A DNA stretch of 64,000 bases. Source: Lysinibacillus sphaericus. Lineage in GTDB: Bacteria; Bacillota; Bacilli; Bacillales_A; Planococcaceae. Below are positions 53,057-62,796 of this stretch, piece by piece. The stretch is from contig NZ_CP015224.1 in assembly GCF_001629735.1 (NCBI RefSeq), positions 4,464,001 through 4,528,000 of the forward strand, given 5' to 3'. The notes under the pieces are model-generated. The model did not search any database, was not told the origin of the DNA, and was given only the letters and a program-made list of their open reading frames with translations. The translations under genes and the position numbers were made by a program. The first letter of the stretch is position 1, and each line of letters opens with the position of its first letter.

Positions 53057-53100
53057 AACGCTGGAAATACGACCAAACGTTGGTATTACAGCGTTTTTTT
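53057..53100 (+). terminator. Terminator after the SLH-CAP gene
   Basis: ACGCTG.AATAC pairs with GTATT.CAGCGT and is followed by seven T. Confidence 0.85.
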
Positions 53101-53198
53101 GCTGTCTAAAACCGTTACACAAATGAAAAATAACAAGACCTTCTTTTGTGATAGTCTATTTATAGGCAAAAAAGTATTGAGAGGGGTATAACAAAAGT

Positions 53199-54110
53199 AT
53201 GAATAAGAAATGGTTATTACCGATTTTTGCATCTTTCATGTTATTTTCAACAACTCATATAAATACTGCTGAAGCAGCGACAAAAGAAAATGTCACTGAA
53301 ACAGCTTCTAAATATTTAGGTACTCCATATAAATACGGCGGTACAACAACAAGTGGTTTTGATTGCTCGGGCTTTACATCTAAAGTATTTTCAGACTTAG
53401 GTATTCAATTAAACCGTACATCGGGCTCTCAATACCAACAAGGTGATGCAGTAGCAAAGAGCGATTTACAAGTTGGTGACTTAGTATTTTTCAATACAAG
53501 TGGTAGTGGTATTTCACATGTGGGTATATACATAGGTGATGGAAAAATGATCCACTCTCAAACTGGTCAAGGTGTTAGCTACTCAAGTGTTAACGACCCA
53601 TATTATTGGGGTTCTCGTTATGTAGGGGCTAAACGTGTGGCAACATTTGATTCGCAACAGCAAGCTGAAGTAAAAAAAGCTGCAATTGACTTTTCAGTAT
53701 ATGCTTCTCGTGGAGAAGTTGCTGTACAAATTGCAAAAGCTTTAAACTTAGATACTTCTAATACAACTACTAATTTCGTAGATGTAAAACCAACAAATGC
53801 AAATGCAGGTGCTATTGCGGCTGTTGAAAGATTAGGTATCTTTGAAGGGGATGAAAATGGTAAGTTCAACCCATCTTCACCAATTACACGTGCACAAATC
53901 GCAAAAGTTTTAGTACTAGCTTTCGGTCTTGAAAACCAAGGGGAAACAGTAGCATTTAGTGATGTCTCACAAAATAGCTGGGCTAGTGATTATGTTTCTA
54001 TCCTGGCGTCTAATGGTGTTACAAATGGCGATGGAGATGGAAGCTTCGGCTCTGATGATTTACTAAAAATCAATCAACTTAAAGTTTTTATTGAAAGAAT
54101 TCAACAATAA
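53199..54110 (+). CDS. NlpC/P60 peptidase with SLH domains
   Basis: A 303-residue exported protein. A signal peptide ends at AEAA (~27). The NlpC/P60 domain (~30-150) shows Cys56 in GFDCSGF, His107 in SHVGIYIG and His119 in MIHS, the usual Cys-His-His set for cleaving D-Glu-diaminopimelate (or Lys) stem peptides. Two SLH domains (~165-303) anchor it to wall polymer. A start at 53199 follows GAGAGGGGTATAACAAAAGT. It is one of four SLH-linked peptidoglycan-active proteins encoded in a row, probably serving wall turnover during growth. Confidence 0.92.
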   Translation: MNKKWLLPIFASFMLFSTTHINTAEAATKENVTETASKYLGTPYKYGGTTTSGFDCSGFTSKVFSDLGIQLNRTSGSQYQQGDAVAKSDLQVGDLVFFNTSGSGISHVGIYIGDGKMIHSQTGQGVSYSSVNDPYYWGSRYVGAKRVATFDSQQQAEVKKAAIDFSVYASRGEVAVQIAKALNLDTSNTTTNFVDVKPTNANAGAIAAVERLGIFEGDENGKFNPSSPITRAQIAKVLVLAFGLENQGETVAFSDVSQNSWASDYVSILASNGVTNGDGDGSFGSDDLLKINQLKVFIERIQQ

Positions 54111-54182
54111 ATAAATTCATGAATTTTACATGTTAATTTTGTCATAGATTGCAAGAATTGATCTTTTGAATAGCTTATAATG

Positions 54183-54217
54183 GAAGAAGGGTTTGCATTT
54201 GCAGACTCTTCTATTTT
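54183..54217 (+). terminator. Terminator after the NlpC/P60 gene
   Basis: GAAGGGTTTGCA pairs imperfectly with TGCAGACTCTTC around a three-base loop, followed by TATTTTT. Confidence 0.75.
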
Positions 54218-54346
54218 TATGATAACTACGTAGGAGAGGAAGTGATATGGAAAATATATTTTAACAGTTCTATTGTATGATGCATTATTTAGCTAATTTT
54301 GTTAAAATGGACACGTTAAGAGAACAAGAAGGGAGGAAATAAGACA

Positions 54347-56263
54347 TTGAACATCAAAAAAATTAGTCTTATCTTGTGCGTCTTATTCATTTCGGCTTCT
54401 ATGTTTACGATACATAGTGCAAGTGTCAGTGCAGCTACCAACTCAAATATAACATTTGAAGATGTCACTAAAAATCACCCAGCCTATGAAGAAATCAATT
54501 ATTTAGTAAGTTTGGGTGTAATCCAAGGCTATTTTGTGAATGGTAAAAGAGTTTTTGGCCCAAATAACAATGTAACAAGAGGACAAGCAGCCAAAATGGT
54601 TGTCGTTGCCTCTGGAAACAAACCATTAATCGTAAATAAATCAAGCTTTTCAGATGTTACAGTAGGCACTGAAATGTCAGGTTATATAGAACGTGCTGTA
54701 CAATTAGGTTTCTTCGACAAAAATATAAAAGGTGAATTTCTACCAAACAAAGCCCTAACTCGTGGAGAAATGAGCTATGTCTTAACAAAAGCATTTAATT
54801 TAGATACAAGTGAGTATGAGGGAATTGACTCTCCATTTACGGATGTAGGGATTACACACGAATATGTAAAGTACATCAATACGATCTATTATAATGGGAT
54901 TACAAACGGAACAGGTAAAACATATTTACCAAACAGCACGGTGACACGGTCTCAATTTTCATTATTTGTGGCACGTGCAAAAAGTGAGAAATATCGTTTA
55001 GAATTGCCTGTAAAAGGTGTAACTGTACCAGATACATCTCAAGTTATTGGCTTAGTAAAGGTTACTACAGATGGTTTAAACATTCGTAAATCAACGGATA
55101 GTAGTTCAACTACGAACATTGTAGGTAAAGTCAATACAGGTGGTAAATTATCAGTATATGCAGTTGAAGGCAATTGGTTAAAAGTATCTTATAAAGGTGC
55201 TTATGCTTATATTTTCAAACAGTACGCTGAGTTTTTAGATGCAGATGGTAATGTGCTAGGAGCAGTCGAAAAAGAAGTAACGACAAAAAATGCGGTTAAC
55301 TTATATGTGAAGCCAACTTCTTCTGCAAAAGTAATTTCAACGATTAAAACAAATGTAAAATTACCAGTGTATAAAACAGTAGGTGGCTACTATTTAACAC
55401 AAGTGGATGGTTTACCTGGTTATGTTGTAGCCAATAGTACAACAGATGCGGTTGAAGAAGAAAAACCTAATCCAGATCCAGGTACACCACCAGTTATTTC
55501 TGGAGATGTACTGGGAAGAGTAACGGTTGCTAACCTAAATGTACGTAGTCAAAGTAATTCAACGTCAGCAGTACTTTTCAAGCTGAATAAAGGAGAGTAT
55601 GTCCAAGTTAATAGCATTAGTGGTTACTGGGCAGAAATTACTTACAATGGACAAACAGGTTATGTTCATAAATCTTACTTAAAGCTATTAAATCAGTCAG
55701 CTAAACCTCTACAAAATCGCGTTATCATCCTAGACCCAGGTCACGGTGGTAAAGATCCAGGGACAGTAAAAGGCTCTGTTTCTGAAAAGAGCATTACATT
55801 AAAGGTCAGCACGCAAGTAAAGCAATTACTAGAGAGTGCTGGTGCCAAAGTGTATATGACACGTACTGGTGATACGTATCCATCATTACAAGATCGAGTA
55901 GATTTCACGCAAGCAAACTATGGTGAGATTTTTGTTAGTGTCCATGTCAATTCTGCTGCCAATTCGTCAGCACAAGGTACTGAAACATATTATGCTATAT
56001 CTACAGGAGATATGTATCAGGAAGACATAGATTTAGCTACATTTGTAAATAACCAAATTGTTAACAATTTAAATATGAAAAACCGCGGTGTTAAACAAGA
56101 ACAGTACTACGTAATTCGTAATATGGTCATTCCGTCTATTCTAGTGGAGCTTGGTTTCTTAACAAACACTGAGGACCATAATAAAATGACCAATGATCAA
56201 TACGTGAATCTATTTGCAGAATCTATTTATAATGGTATTTTGCAATACTATAAAAAACAATAA
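54347..56263 (+). CDS. N-acetylmuramoyl-L-alanine amidase with SLH and SH3 domains
   Basis: A 638-residue exported protein. TTG start 54347 after GGGAGGAAATAAGACA. A signal peptide (ending SVSAAT) is followed by three SLH domains (~32-205), three SH3b-like domains (~230-290, 305-365, 385-445) and an Amidase_3 domain (~460-638). The zinc-site residues are visible: His in ILDPGHGG, Glu in SEKSI, His in FVSVHVNS, and the catalytic Glu in ILVELGFL. It cleaves the bond between muramic acid and the stem peptide. SLH domains bind the secondary wall polymer and SH3b domains bind peptides. Confidence 0.95.
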   Translation: MNIKKISLILCVLFISASMFTIHSASVSAATNSNITFEDVTKNHPAYEEINYLVSLGVIQGYFVNGKRVFGPNNNVTRGQAAKMVVVASGNKPLIVNKSSFSDVTVGTEMSGYIERAVQLGFFDKNIKGEFLPNKALTRGEMSYVLTKAFNLDTSEYEGIDSPFTDVGITHEYVKYINTIYYNGITNGTGKTYLPNSTVTRSQFSLFVARAKSEKYRLELPVKGVTVPDTSQVIGLVKVTTDGLNIRKSTDSSSTTNIVGKVNTGGKLSVYAVEGNWLKVSYKGAYAYIFKQYAEFLDADGNVLGAVEKEVTTKNAVNLYVKPTSSAKVISTIKTNVKLPVYKTVGGYYLTQVDGLPGYVVANSTTDAVEEEKPNPDPGTPPVISGDVLGRVTVANLNVRSQSNSTSAVLFKLNKGEYVQVNSISGYWAEITYNGQTGYVHKSYLKLLNQSAKPLQNRVIILDPGHGGKDPGTVKGSVSEKSITLKVSTQVKQLLESAGAKVYMTRTGDTYPSLQDRVDFTQANYGEIFVSVHVNSAANSSAQGTETYYAISTGDMYQEDIDLATFVNNQIVNNLNMKNRGVKQEQYYVIRNMVIPSILVELGFLTNTEDHNKMTNDQYVNLFAESIYNGILQYYKKQ

Positions 56264-56274
56264 GAGTTGAAGAT

Positions 56275-56313
56275 ACGATTCCAAAGTTTTACGAGCTTTG
56301 GGATCGTTTTTTC
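56275..56313 (+). terminator. Terminator after the amidase gene
   Basis: ACGAT.CCAAAG pairs with CTTTGG.ATCGT, followed by six T. Confidence 0.85.
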
Positions 56314-56354
56314 TCTTTACTAATAACTACCCAGTTTCCCAAACAATAAACAAT

Positions 56355-56390
56355 TAAAGCTACCTTCCATTGTTGGAGAGGTAGCTTTTT
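56355..56390 (-). terminator. Terminator after the glucosaminidase gene
   Basis: AAAGCTACCT pairs with AGGTAGCTTT around a 13-base loop, just past the stop of the minus-strand gene at 56396. T-rich and A-rich flanks allow both directions. Confidence 0.8.
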
Positions 56391-56395
56391 GGGTT

Positions 56396-58375
56396 TTATT
56401 TTACTGTATTAATGAATTTAATATAATCCTTACTAATATAAGCTGGTTCTGAGTGTAATTTATCTGAAATCACTTGATACCAACCATTTGTTCCAGTATC
56501 TGTGACAATGACAGGCATATTACTTTTATTAAAGGTGAATAGTGGACTTTGCTGTGTTGATGCATCAGCACGAACATTTAGACCAGCGGTTGTTGTTAGT
56601 GCAATTTTATACGGGCTATTAGCATCTTTATAGCCCAATACTTTTTCTGCACGATAATAGTGTCCAGCAATTTTGGCTCCCCAGAAAGGGTCAGAGGCGT
56701 ATTTGACGTTAAATCCAATCGCTTTAGAGCCAACGACTGAACCATTTGTATAACGTCCGCCAGGCGTAATGTAATTGGGCTGTAGAAACTTTTCGACAAG
56801 CTCATTAATGTTTGCGCCAACACTATCAAATTTTTTGTTTAGAGGATTTGTATCATATACATATAAACCAAATAGGTTATTAAAATTTTGAGCATGATCG
56901 CTCATTCCGTAGGCACTCTCATGCTGTGCAAGTGCTAAAATAAGCATGGCGTTAATATGAGCATTCGCTTCTATATCTTTTAACACGGAACCTAAACCAA
57001 TCAGTTTACTTTTCGTTGTAGCATTTTTATAAATAGAAGCACCTGAGCTTTCAACCTCAGCTAGCTTTTGCATAATATATTGATCAATTTCTTCAGCTGT
57101 ATATTGTGTCGTAGCTCGAGCAGGTAAGAATTGATAGTAATTATAGCCTTCACCTTTTGAAGAGCCGTTCACATTCGTAAAATTAATACCATCCCAGCTA
57201 AAGTATTTCTCACCTTGCTTCATAAAGCTAGGGGCCTTGCCGTAGACGTAACTAGATGAGTACTTATTGGATTTATAATCGTATAAGGTATGTTTAATTT
57301 CACCATTTTCATTTGTATAATAAGCGCGTCCCTTTACTAAAGCAGAAGGGATTAAGGTAACGTCTGCTTGTTTTAAAGAGCCAACATGTCCAGCTAGACG
57401 TACTCTAACGTGAGTCGCATCACTACCTAGATACTCCATTTCTGTATTAGCAGCAATTGCAATTTGATCCTTAATCGTCTCGGAATTTAATGCGACATAA
57501 TTATTTGTGACAATCATACCCGAAGACATTTTTATAATCTTATTATTTTGAGTAACCACTAAAGAACCGTTTGTCACTGCTTTTTCAGCAGCTTCAAAGC
57601 TAGTATAGGATTGCTTGTCTACTAAATTACCATTTGTGATTTCTTTGACAATAAATGCAGCATTCTCATTATTATTGTTACCTGAATTATTGTCGTTACC
57701 AGAGTTGCCGTTATTATTAGAATTACCAGTATTACCGTTGCTATCAGTATTCCCATCATTATTTTCAACAGTATCAGCAAGGAGAATTAAGCGAAGTATA
57801 AAAGTTGAAGCTTCAGCAATGGTAGCATTGTCTCTAGGTAAGAACATGCCGTTAGAGCTTCCTTTAATAAGTCCCAATTGAGCTCCTATGGCAATGTCCT
57901 GACGGAAATCTTTGAAAATAGTAGCATTGTCTTTAAATGTAATAGAGGAAGTCCCTTTTGGGATTTTTAAATAATCAACCGCTCTAATTAACATAACGGC
58001 CATATGCTCTCTTGAGATACGTTCTTCAGGCTTAAATGTGCCGTCTGTGTAGCCGGTAATTATTCCAGCAGTAGCAGCAAGCTTGATTTCATTGGCCAAT
58101 AAATATGTGTCAGAGACATCTGTAAACGTTATAGTATCTTTTGTCTTTAAGTTTAAAGCTTTTGCTATGTATGTGGCGAATTCACCGCGTGTAACAGTAT
58201 CATTCGGACGATAGCTGCCATTTGCATCTTTCAGCAAGGCTCCTTTGGAAATCAAATAACGCAGACCACTTTCATGCATATGTCCTGATAGCTCATCAGC
58301 ATAGGCCTTTTGGGGTTGCGAAATGAGTACGCTAACAAGCATCATGAGTAACATTAAAATTGATAGTTTTTTCAT
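56396..58375 (-). CDS. SLH-anchored glucosaminidase-type peptidoglycan hydrolase
   Basis: A 659-residue exported protein. A signal peptide (ending KAYADE) is followed by three SLH domains (~28-195), an Asn/Gly-rich linker (~200-235; N and G repeats), two regions with SH3-like character, a glucosaminidase domain (~440-590; MLILALAQHESAYGMSDHAQ with the likely catalytic Glu, then NNLFGLYVYD and GSKAIGFNVKYASDPFWGAK) and a C-terminal SH3b domain (LNVRADAS). The enzyme class cleaves glycan strands. It converges with the amidase gene, so the two have separate promoters but complementary activities. Confidence 0.93.
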   Translation of the reverse strand: MKKLSILMLLMMLVSVLISQPQKAYADELSGHMHESGLRYLISKGALLKDANGSYRPNDTVTRGEFATYIAKALNLKTKDTITFTDVSDTYLLANEIKLAATAGIITGYTDGTFKPEERISREHMAVMLIRAVDYLKIPKGTSSITFKDNATIFKDFRQDIAIGAQLGLIKGSSNGMFLPRDNATIAEASTFILRLILLADTVENNDGNTDSNGNTGNSNNNGNSGNDNNSGNNNNENAAFIVKEITNGNLVDKQSYTSFEAAEKAVTNGSLVVTQNNKIIKMSSGMIVTNNYVALNSETIKDQIAIAANTEMEYLGSDATHVRVRLAGHVGSLKQADVTLIPSALVKGRAYYTNENGEIKHTLYDYKSNKYSSSYVYGKAPSFMKQGEKYFSWDGINFTNVNGSSKGEGYNYYQFLPARATTQYTAEEIDQYIMQKLAEVESSGASIYKNATTKSKLIGLGSVLKDIEANAHINAMLILALAQHESAYGMSDHAQNFNNLFGLYVYDTNPLNKKFDSVGANINELVEKFLQPNYITPGGRYTNGSVVGSKAIGFNVKYASDPFWGAKIAGHYYRAEKVLGYKDANSPYKIALTTTAGLNVRADASTQQSPLFTFNKSNMPVIVTDTGTNGWYQVISDKLHSEPAYISKDYIKFINTVK

Positions 58376-58587
58376 AGTTTTACCCTCCTAAACTGTTATC
58401 ATTTTAACAAAGTTACAGAATCAAGTTAAGGGTCAAATGTTAGAAATATCATAAAATATACCAGATTGTTATAGGAGAAAAGTATCCTTTTGGCTTATAT
58501 AGAGAACGTAATAGTGGAATCTGAGAGGGAAGTGAATCAAAATTCACATGAGTTTCTTCTATTATATATAGGTTTGAGTGAAACAAT

Positions 58588-58625
58588 AAAAAAAGCCGTA
58601 CATATTAAACTATGTACGGCTTTTA
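58588..58625 (-). terminator. Terminator of the P5C dehydrogenase gene
   Basis: AAAAGCCGTACAT pairs with ATGTACGGCTTTT around an eight-base loop, 13 bases past the minus-strand stop. Confidence 0.9.
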
Positions 58626-58637
58626 TGCTGGAAAATA

Positions 58638-60182
58638 TTATAGCATTTCAGAAGTTGTTTTTGCTTGCATGTGAAGTTGTAGGTAGTCTGGGCCACCAGC
58701 TTTTGAGTCTGTACCTGACATGTTGAAGCCACCAAATGGTTGGTAGCCAACAATCGCACCTGTACAACCACGGTTGAAGTAAAGGTTTCCAACATGGAAT
58801 TCTTCACGTGCTTTTTCTAAGTTCATGCGGTTTGTCGTAATGACAGCACCTGTTAAACCGTATTCTGTATCGTTCGCAATTTCAATCGCATGATCGAAAT
58901 CCTTTGCTTTTGCAATCGCTACTACTGGTCCGAAGATTTCTTCTTTCATAATACGTGCAGAAGGCTCTACGTCCGCAAATACAGTTGGTTGTACGAAGTA
59001 ACCTACTGTATCATCTGCTGTACCACCAGCTACTAGACGACCTTCGCCTTTACCGATTTCGATGTATTCCGTAATTTTATTGAATGCTGCTTGGTCAATA
59101 ACCGTTGCCATGAAGTTGCTGAAATCTGTTGGATCTCCAACTGTTAATGCGTTTGTTAACTCTTCTACACGGTTCACTACTTGGTCATACACATCTTCTA
59201 CGATAACAGCACGAGAACATGCTGAACATTTTTGACCTGAGAAACCAAATGCTGATTTCACGATCGATTGTGCAGCTAATTCAAGATCTGCTTCTTTATC
59301 GACAACGATTGTATCTTTACCGCCCATTTCAGCGATAACGCGTTTGATCCAAATTTGACCATCATTTAGGACAGATGCTCGTTGGTTAATACGTAAACCA
59401 ACATCACGTGAACCTGTGAAGCTGATGAAACGAGTTTTTGGGTGATCCACTAAGTAGTCGCCCACTTCAGCACCAGAACCTGGTACAAAGTTAACAGCTC
59501 CTGCTGGAAGACCTGCTTCTTCTAATACTTCGATAAATTTATATGCCACTACTGGTGTTGTAGAAGCTGGTTTTAGTAATACTGTGTTACCTGTTACTAA
59601 AGCAGCCACTGTTGTACCAGCCATAATCGCAAATGGGAAGTTCCAAGGAGAGATGACGATACCGATTCCTAGTGGAATATAGTCATAGCGGTTGTATTCA
59701 CCTGGACGGCTTTCTACTGGTTGACCGTTTTTAATACGTAGCATTTGGCGACCATAGTATTCTAAGAAGTCGATTGCTTCTGCTGTATCTGCATCTGCCT
59801 CAGCCCATGGTTTCCCAGCTTCTTTTGTTAATAATGCTGAGAATTCATGTTTACGACGACGAATAATAGCTGCTGCTTTGAAAAGAACGTCTGCACGAAT
59901 AGCTGGATCTACCTTTTTCCAAGTTTTGAATGTTTCATCTGCTGCTTGCATCGCTTTTTCAGCTAAATCTTTGCTTGCTTTTGACACACGGCCGATAACT
60001 TCTGTTTTCTTTGCAGGATTGTACGAAACAATTTTATCTTCCGTTGTAATACGCTCACCACCGATAATAAGTGGGTAGTCTTGCCCTAAGTAACCTTCAA
60101 CTTTATTTAAAGCCTCTACATAAGCATTGTAGTTTGCCTCTTGTGAAAAATCTGTGAATGGTTCGTGTTTGTATGGAATCAT
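58638..60182 (-). CDS. pruA: L-glutamate gamma-semialdehyde (P5C) dehydrogenase
   Basis: A 514-residue aldehyde dehydrogenase of the P5C/RocA type. It oxidises glutamate semialdehyde (from proline or arginine breakdown) to glutamate with NAD. It has the Rossmann-fold landmark ITFTG-like [14 protein letters not shown], the catalytic Glu in VIAEMGGKD and the nucleophile Cys in [10 protein letters not shown], and ends with YNFPFGG-like [18 protein letters not shown] 60182 follows GGGGAGGAAACAGAT. It lies divergent from a RocR-like regulator and close to proline dehydrogenase, so proline catabolism is the likely pathway. Length is normal for the family. Confidence 0.97.
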   Translation of the reverse strand: MIPYKHEPFTDFSQEANYNAYVEALNKVEGYLGQDYPLIIGGERITTEDKIVSYNPAKKTEVIGRVSKASKDLAEKAMQAADETFKTWKKVDPAIRADVLFKAAAIIRRRKHEFSALLTKEAGKPWAEADADTAEAIDFLEYYGRQMLRIKNGQPVESRPGEYNRYDYIPLGIGIVISPWNFPFAIMAGTTVAALVTGNTVLLKPASTTPVVAYKFIEVLEEAGLPAGAVNFVPGSGAEVGDYLVDHPKTRFISFTGSRDVGLRINQRASVLNDGQIWIKRVIAEMGGKDTIVVDKEADLELAAQSIVKSAFGFSGQKCSACSRAVIVEDVYDQVVNRVEELTNALTVGDPTDFSNFMATVIDQAAFNKITEYIEIGKGEGRLVAGGTADDTVGYFVQPTVFADVEPSARIMKEEIFGPVVAIAKAKDFDHAIEIANDTEYGLTGAVITTNRMNLEKAREEFHVGNLYFNRGCTGAIVGYQPFGGFNMSGTDSKAGGPDYLQLHMQAKTTSEML

Positions 60183-60359
60183 ATCTGTTTCCTCCCCTGG
60201 ATAAAGGGTGCAAAATGATTATGCACCTTTAAAGATTTTGTTAATTATATAATGCAATATAATTTGGCATTAATCAACTAATTTTAAAACTTTTTTAATT
60301 ATTGCATCTGTTTTTCGTATTGGTGTTAGAATAAGCATAATGGAATACAGGAGGACAAG

Positions 60360-61697
60360 ATGGATAATAATGTATTACTAAGCATTTATAAATACGTCAT
60401 TGAAAAAGGTGATATGGGAATCTGCGTTGTGGATACAGAAGGCAAATTGCTCATTTACAATAAAAAAATGCGAGAACTAGAAGGCGTGAATGAAGACGAG
60501 TATGAGGAGAGGCGAGCAATAGAAATCATTGATTTCGAAATCGAAAAAAGCGATATCTTTAAAGTTCTAAGTTCTGAAACGCCAGTTCTACATGTGAAAA
60601 AAACGTATTGGAATAAAAAAAATCAAGAAGTGACCTACATAAGCAATATTTATCCGTTGCACTATGAGGGTGTTTTAGTAGGGGCTGTAGAGTTTGCTCG
60701 GGATATTACGCAGCTTGAATATATGATGTATCAGCCATTAAGAAGATACGGTGCACCGCTAACATTTGATATTATTACGGCTGTCTCCGAAGTTATGAAG
60801 GGTGTCATTGAAAAGGCAAAAATTGTCGCCTTGAGCAGAATGCCTGTTGTGCTAATAGGGGAGTCAGGTACTGGAATTGATATGATTGCTGAGGGGATTC
60901 ATCATGATCTAAACGTGCAAAATGATATGTTTATCGCATTAATTTGCCGGCGAGATGAGCAAACAGTGTTGAATCAATTTGAAAAATACATTGTTGAAAA
61001 AGAGAGAATTACTTTTTTTGCTGAACGCATCGAATATTTATCACTCGAGGCACAAGAAAAGATTGTCGAGCTATTCAACGATCATCCAAATCATCAGCAT
61101 GTTTTAATTGCTAGTGTTGGCAAAGACCCAATAGATTTGATTCAAAAACAGGAGCTTTCTAAAAAACTGTACCGCTTATTTTCTGGAATCACAATTTATG
61201 TACCACCTTTGCGTGAAAGAAAAGAAGATATGATGCCATTTATTGATGATTACTTCAAAAGGCATCGTGATAGCTTTGGCTCAACGATTCAAGGACTTTC
61301 GGAAGAAGTTCAAGAGATATTTTTGAAATATGATTGGCCAGGTAATTTAAAGGAATTAGAAGTATTGCTGGATGAAATTACCTCTCTGATTACCAATGAA
61401 ACGGTCGTAGAATCCCATATGCTACCTGTTCATTTTAAATGGAAAATCCAAAGTACATGTGAGGAAACAGAAAATGAAGTATCAACAAGTGATTTGTTTG
61501 TCATTAAAAATCAGCAAGACATTCGACCATTAGATGTCTACATGAAAGAGGTGGAGGAATATTATATTTCCAAGGCTTTAGACTTTCATCAAGGTAATAT
61601 CTCCAAAACCGCGGCTGCATTGGGAATTCGACGACAAAGTTTACAATATCGCGTAAAAAACTATAAGCTCAATAAAAAAAGCGAAAACATGGATTAA
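60360..61697 (+). CDS. Degenerate sigma-54-activator-like regulator (PAS-AAA-Fis)
   Basis: A 445-residue protein. A PAS domain (~10-115; GICVVDTEGKLLIYNKKMRE), an AAA+ region (~135-370) and a Fis-type helix-turn-helix (~405-445; NISKTAAALGIRRQSLQYRV). This is the RocR-type layout. However, the Walker A motif reads GESGTGID (Lys replaced by Ile173) and the GAFTGA loop that contacts sigma-54 is absent; the PPLRER box remains. It is unlikely to hydrolyse ATP or to activate sigma-54 promoters. It is divergent from pruA and sits between pruA and proline dehydrogenase, so it may control both genes as a classical DNA-binding regulator. No -24/-12 promoter was found between it and pruA. Confidence 0.85.
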   Translation: MDNNVLLSIYKYVIEKGDMGICVVDTEGKLLIYNKKMRELEGVNEDEYEERRAIEIIDFEIEKSDIFKVLSSETPVLHVKKTYWNKKNQEVTYISNIYPLHYEGVLVGAVEFARDITQLEYMMYQPLRRYGAPLTFDIITAVSEVMKGVIEKAKIVALSRMPVVLIGESGTGIDMIAEGIHHDLNVQNDMFIALICRRDEQTVLNQFEKYIVEKERITFFAERIEYLSLEAQEKIVELFNDHPNHQHVLIASVGKDPIDLIQKQELSKKLYRLFSGITIYVPPLRERKEDMMPFIDDYFKRHRDSFGSTIQGLSEEVQEIFLKYDWPGNLKELEVLLDEITSLITNETVVESHMLPVHFKWKIQSTCEETENEVSTSDLFVIKNQQDIRPLDVYMKEVEEYYISKALDFHQGNISKTAAALGIRRQSLQYRVKNYKLNKKSENMD

Positions 61698-61717
61698 CAA
61701 TGTTTTCGCTTTTTTTG
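61674..61717 (+). terminator. Terminator after the regulator gene
   Basis: AGCGAAAACATG pairs with CA.TGTTTTCGCT, flanked by A and T runs. The stop codon (61695-61697) lies inside the stem-loop. Confidence 0.9.
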
Positions 61718-61730
61718 ATAGCTTGTTTAG

Positions 61731-61814
61731 AATGACGGATAAAGCAGTCGAACTGACGGATAGAATTCCGAAAGTGACGGCTAGAATTATCGAACTGTTG
61801 GATAGTCACTAGCC
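61731..61814. repeat. Short tandem repeat, ~20-22 bp units
   Basis: Four imperfect units read AATGACGGATAAAGCAGTCG, AACTGACGGATAGAATTCCG, AAAGTGACGGCTAGAATTAT(CG) and AACTGTTGGATAGTCACTAG. They fill the gap between convergent genes. Confidence 0.65.
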
Positions 61815-61821
61815 TTAAGTC

Positions 61822-62796
61822 TTATTTTCCTTTTTTTGAAAGACGACCAAGGGCGAAGGCTGCTGCTCCTAAGCCAATTGCTAGGTTTGTTTTTTTATTA
61901 AACACTTGTTTTGTTACAAGTGCTACGTTTTGTGGGCGCTCAGCTAGACGGCGCATAAAGTAACCGTACCAGTCGTTACCAAATGGTAGGTATGTGCAGA
62001 AATTATAGCCTTCACGTGCAAGGTCTAACTGCATTTCTTTACGGAAACCATATAGCATTTGGAATTCAAACTTATCATTTGGAACGTTATGCTGTTTAAC
62101 GAATTGCTTCACATGATTAATAACATTGTGGTCATGAGTAGCGATAGAAGTAAATTTACCATGTAACAAGTGATGTTCGATTAGCTTCAAATAGTTCCGG
62201 TCGATATCACCCTTTGATTGATATGCTACACTTTCTGGCTCTTTGTAAGCACCTTTTACAATACGTAAACGGAAGTTTTTGTACTTCTCAATATTTTCCT
62301 CTGACTCGAAGAAGTAAGCTTGAATAACAGTTCCCACATTATCAAATTCTTTGTGTAACTCCTCTAATAATTCAAAAGAGCTGTGTAAACGTTCATAATT
62401 TTCCATATCGAAATTCACGAAAATATTATATTGATGTGCAAGCTCTACGATTTCTTTTAGGTTTTCGTAGCAAAATGCGTAATCAATATCTAACCCTAAT
62501 TGGGAAGGTTTAAGTGAAATATGAGCATCTAGTTGCTCATCGTGAATCGCTTGGACAACAGCTAAAATATTATTTTTTGCAGCAGTTGCTTCTGATTTCT
62601 CATAAACGAACTCTCCAAGATTGTCGACTGTACAAGAAATATTCGCTTTATTTAATTCTTTAATAGATTGGACAACTTCAGGTAAGCTAGTGCCTGCAAC
62701 AACACTTTGTGCCCCCATTTTTAGACCATATTTTTGTGCAGCGCTATTTAATACTTTGTTTTCTGATAAGTAAATGAAAAAATCACGTAGTACCAT
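61822..62796 (-). CDS. Proline dehydrogenase (monofunctional)
   Basis: A 324-residue FAD-dependent proline dehydrogenase that oxidises proline to P5C, the substrate for the neighbouring dehydrogenase. Family landmarks are visible: LRIVKGAYKE, the FEFQMLYGFR motif and the C-terminal YLPFGNDWYGYFMRRLAERPQN. It has the usual length of monofunctional bacterial enzymes. ATG 62796 follows TTTTGGAGGCATAAAA. A C-terminal hydrophobic tail (LAIGLGAAAFALGRL) may touch the membrane. It is convergent with the regulator gene. A long AT-rich upstream region (to 63407) probably carries regulatory sites. Confidence 0.96.
   Translation of the reverse strand: MVLRDFFIYLSENKVLNSAAQKYGLKMGAQSVVAGTSLPEVVQSIKELNKANISCTVDNLGEFVYEKSEATAAKNNILAVVQAIHDEQLDAHISLKPSQLGLDIDYAFCYENLKEIVELAHQYNIFVNFDMENYERLHSSFELLEELHKEFDNVGTVIQAYFFESEENIEKYKNFRLRIVKGAYKEPESVAYQSKGDIDRNYLKLIEHHLLHGKFTSIATHDHNVINHVKQFVKQHNVPNDKFEFQMLYGFRKEMQLDLAREGYNFCTYLPFGNDWYGYFMRRLAERPQNVALVTKQVFNKKTNLAIGLGAAAFALGRLSKKGK

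Noticed and set aside
58490..58726. Plus-strand frame overlapping the end of pruA
   Set aside because: It reads through the pruA terminator and antisense to pruA; no ribosome site or family resemblance.
60183..60359. Sigma-54 (-24/-12) promoter between pruA and the regulator
   Set aside because: The best minus-strand candidate (TGCCAAAT...ATTGCA) lacks the GG element and has the wrong spacing; the regulator also lacks GAFTGA.
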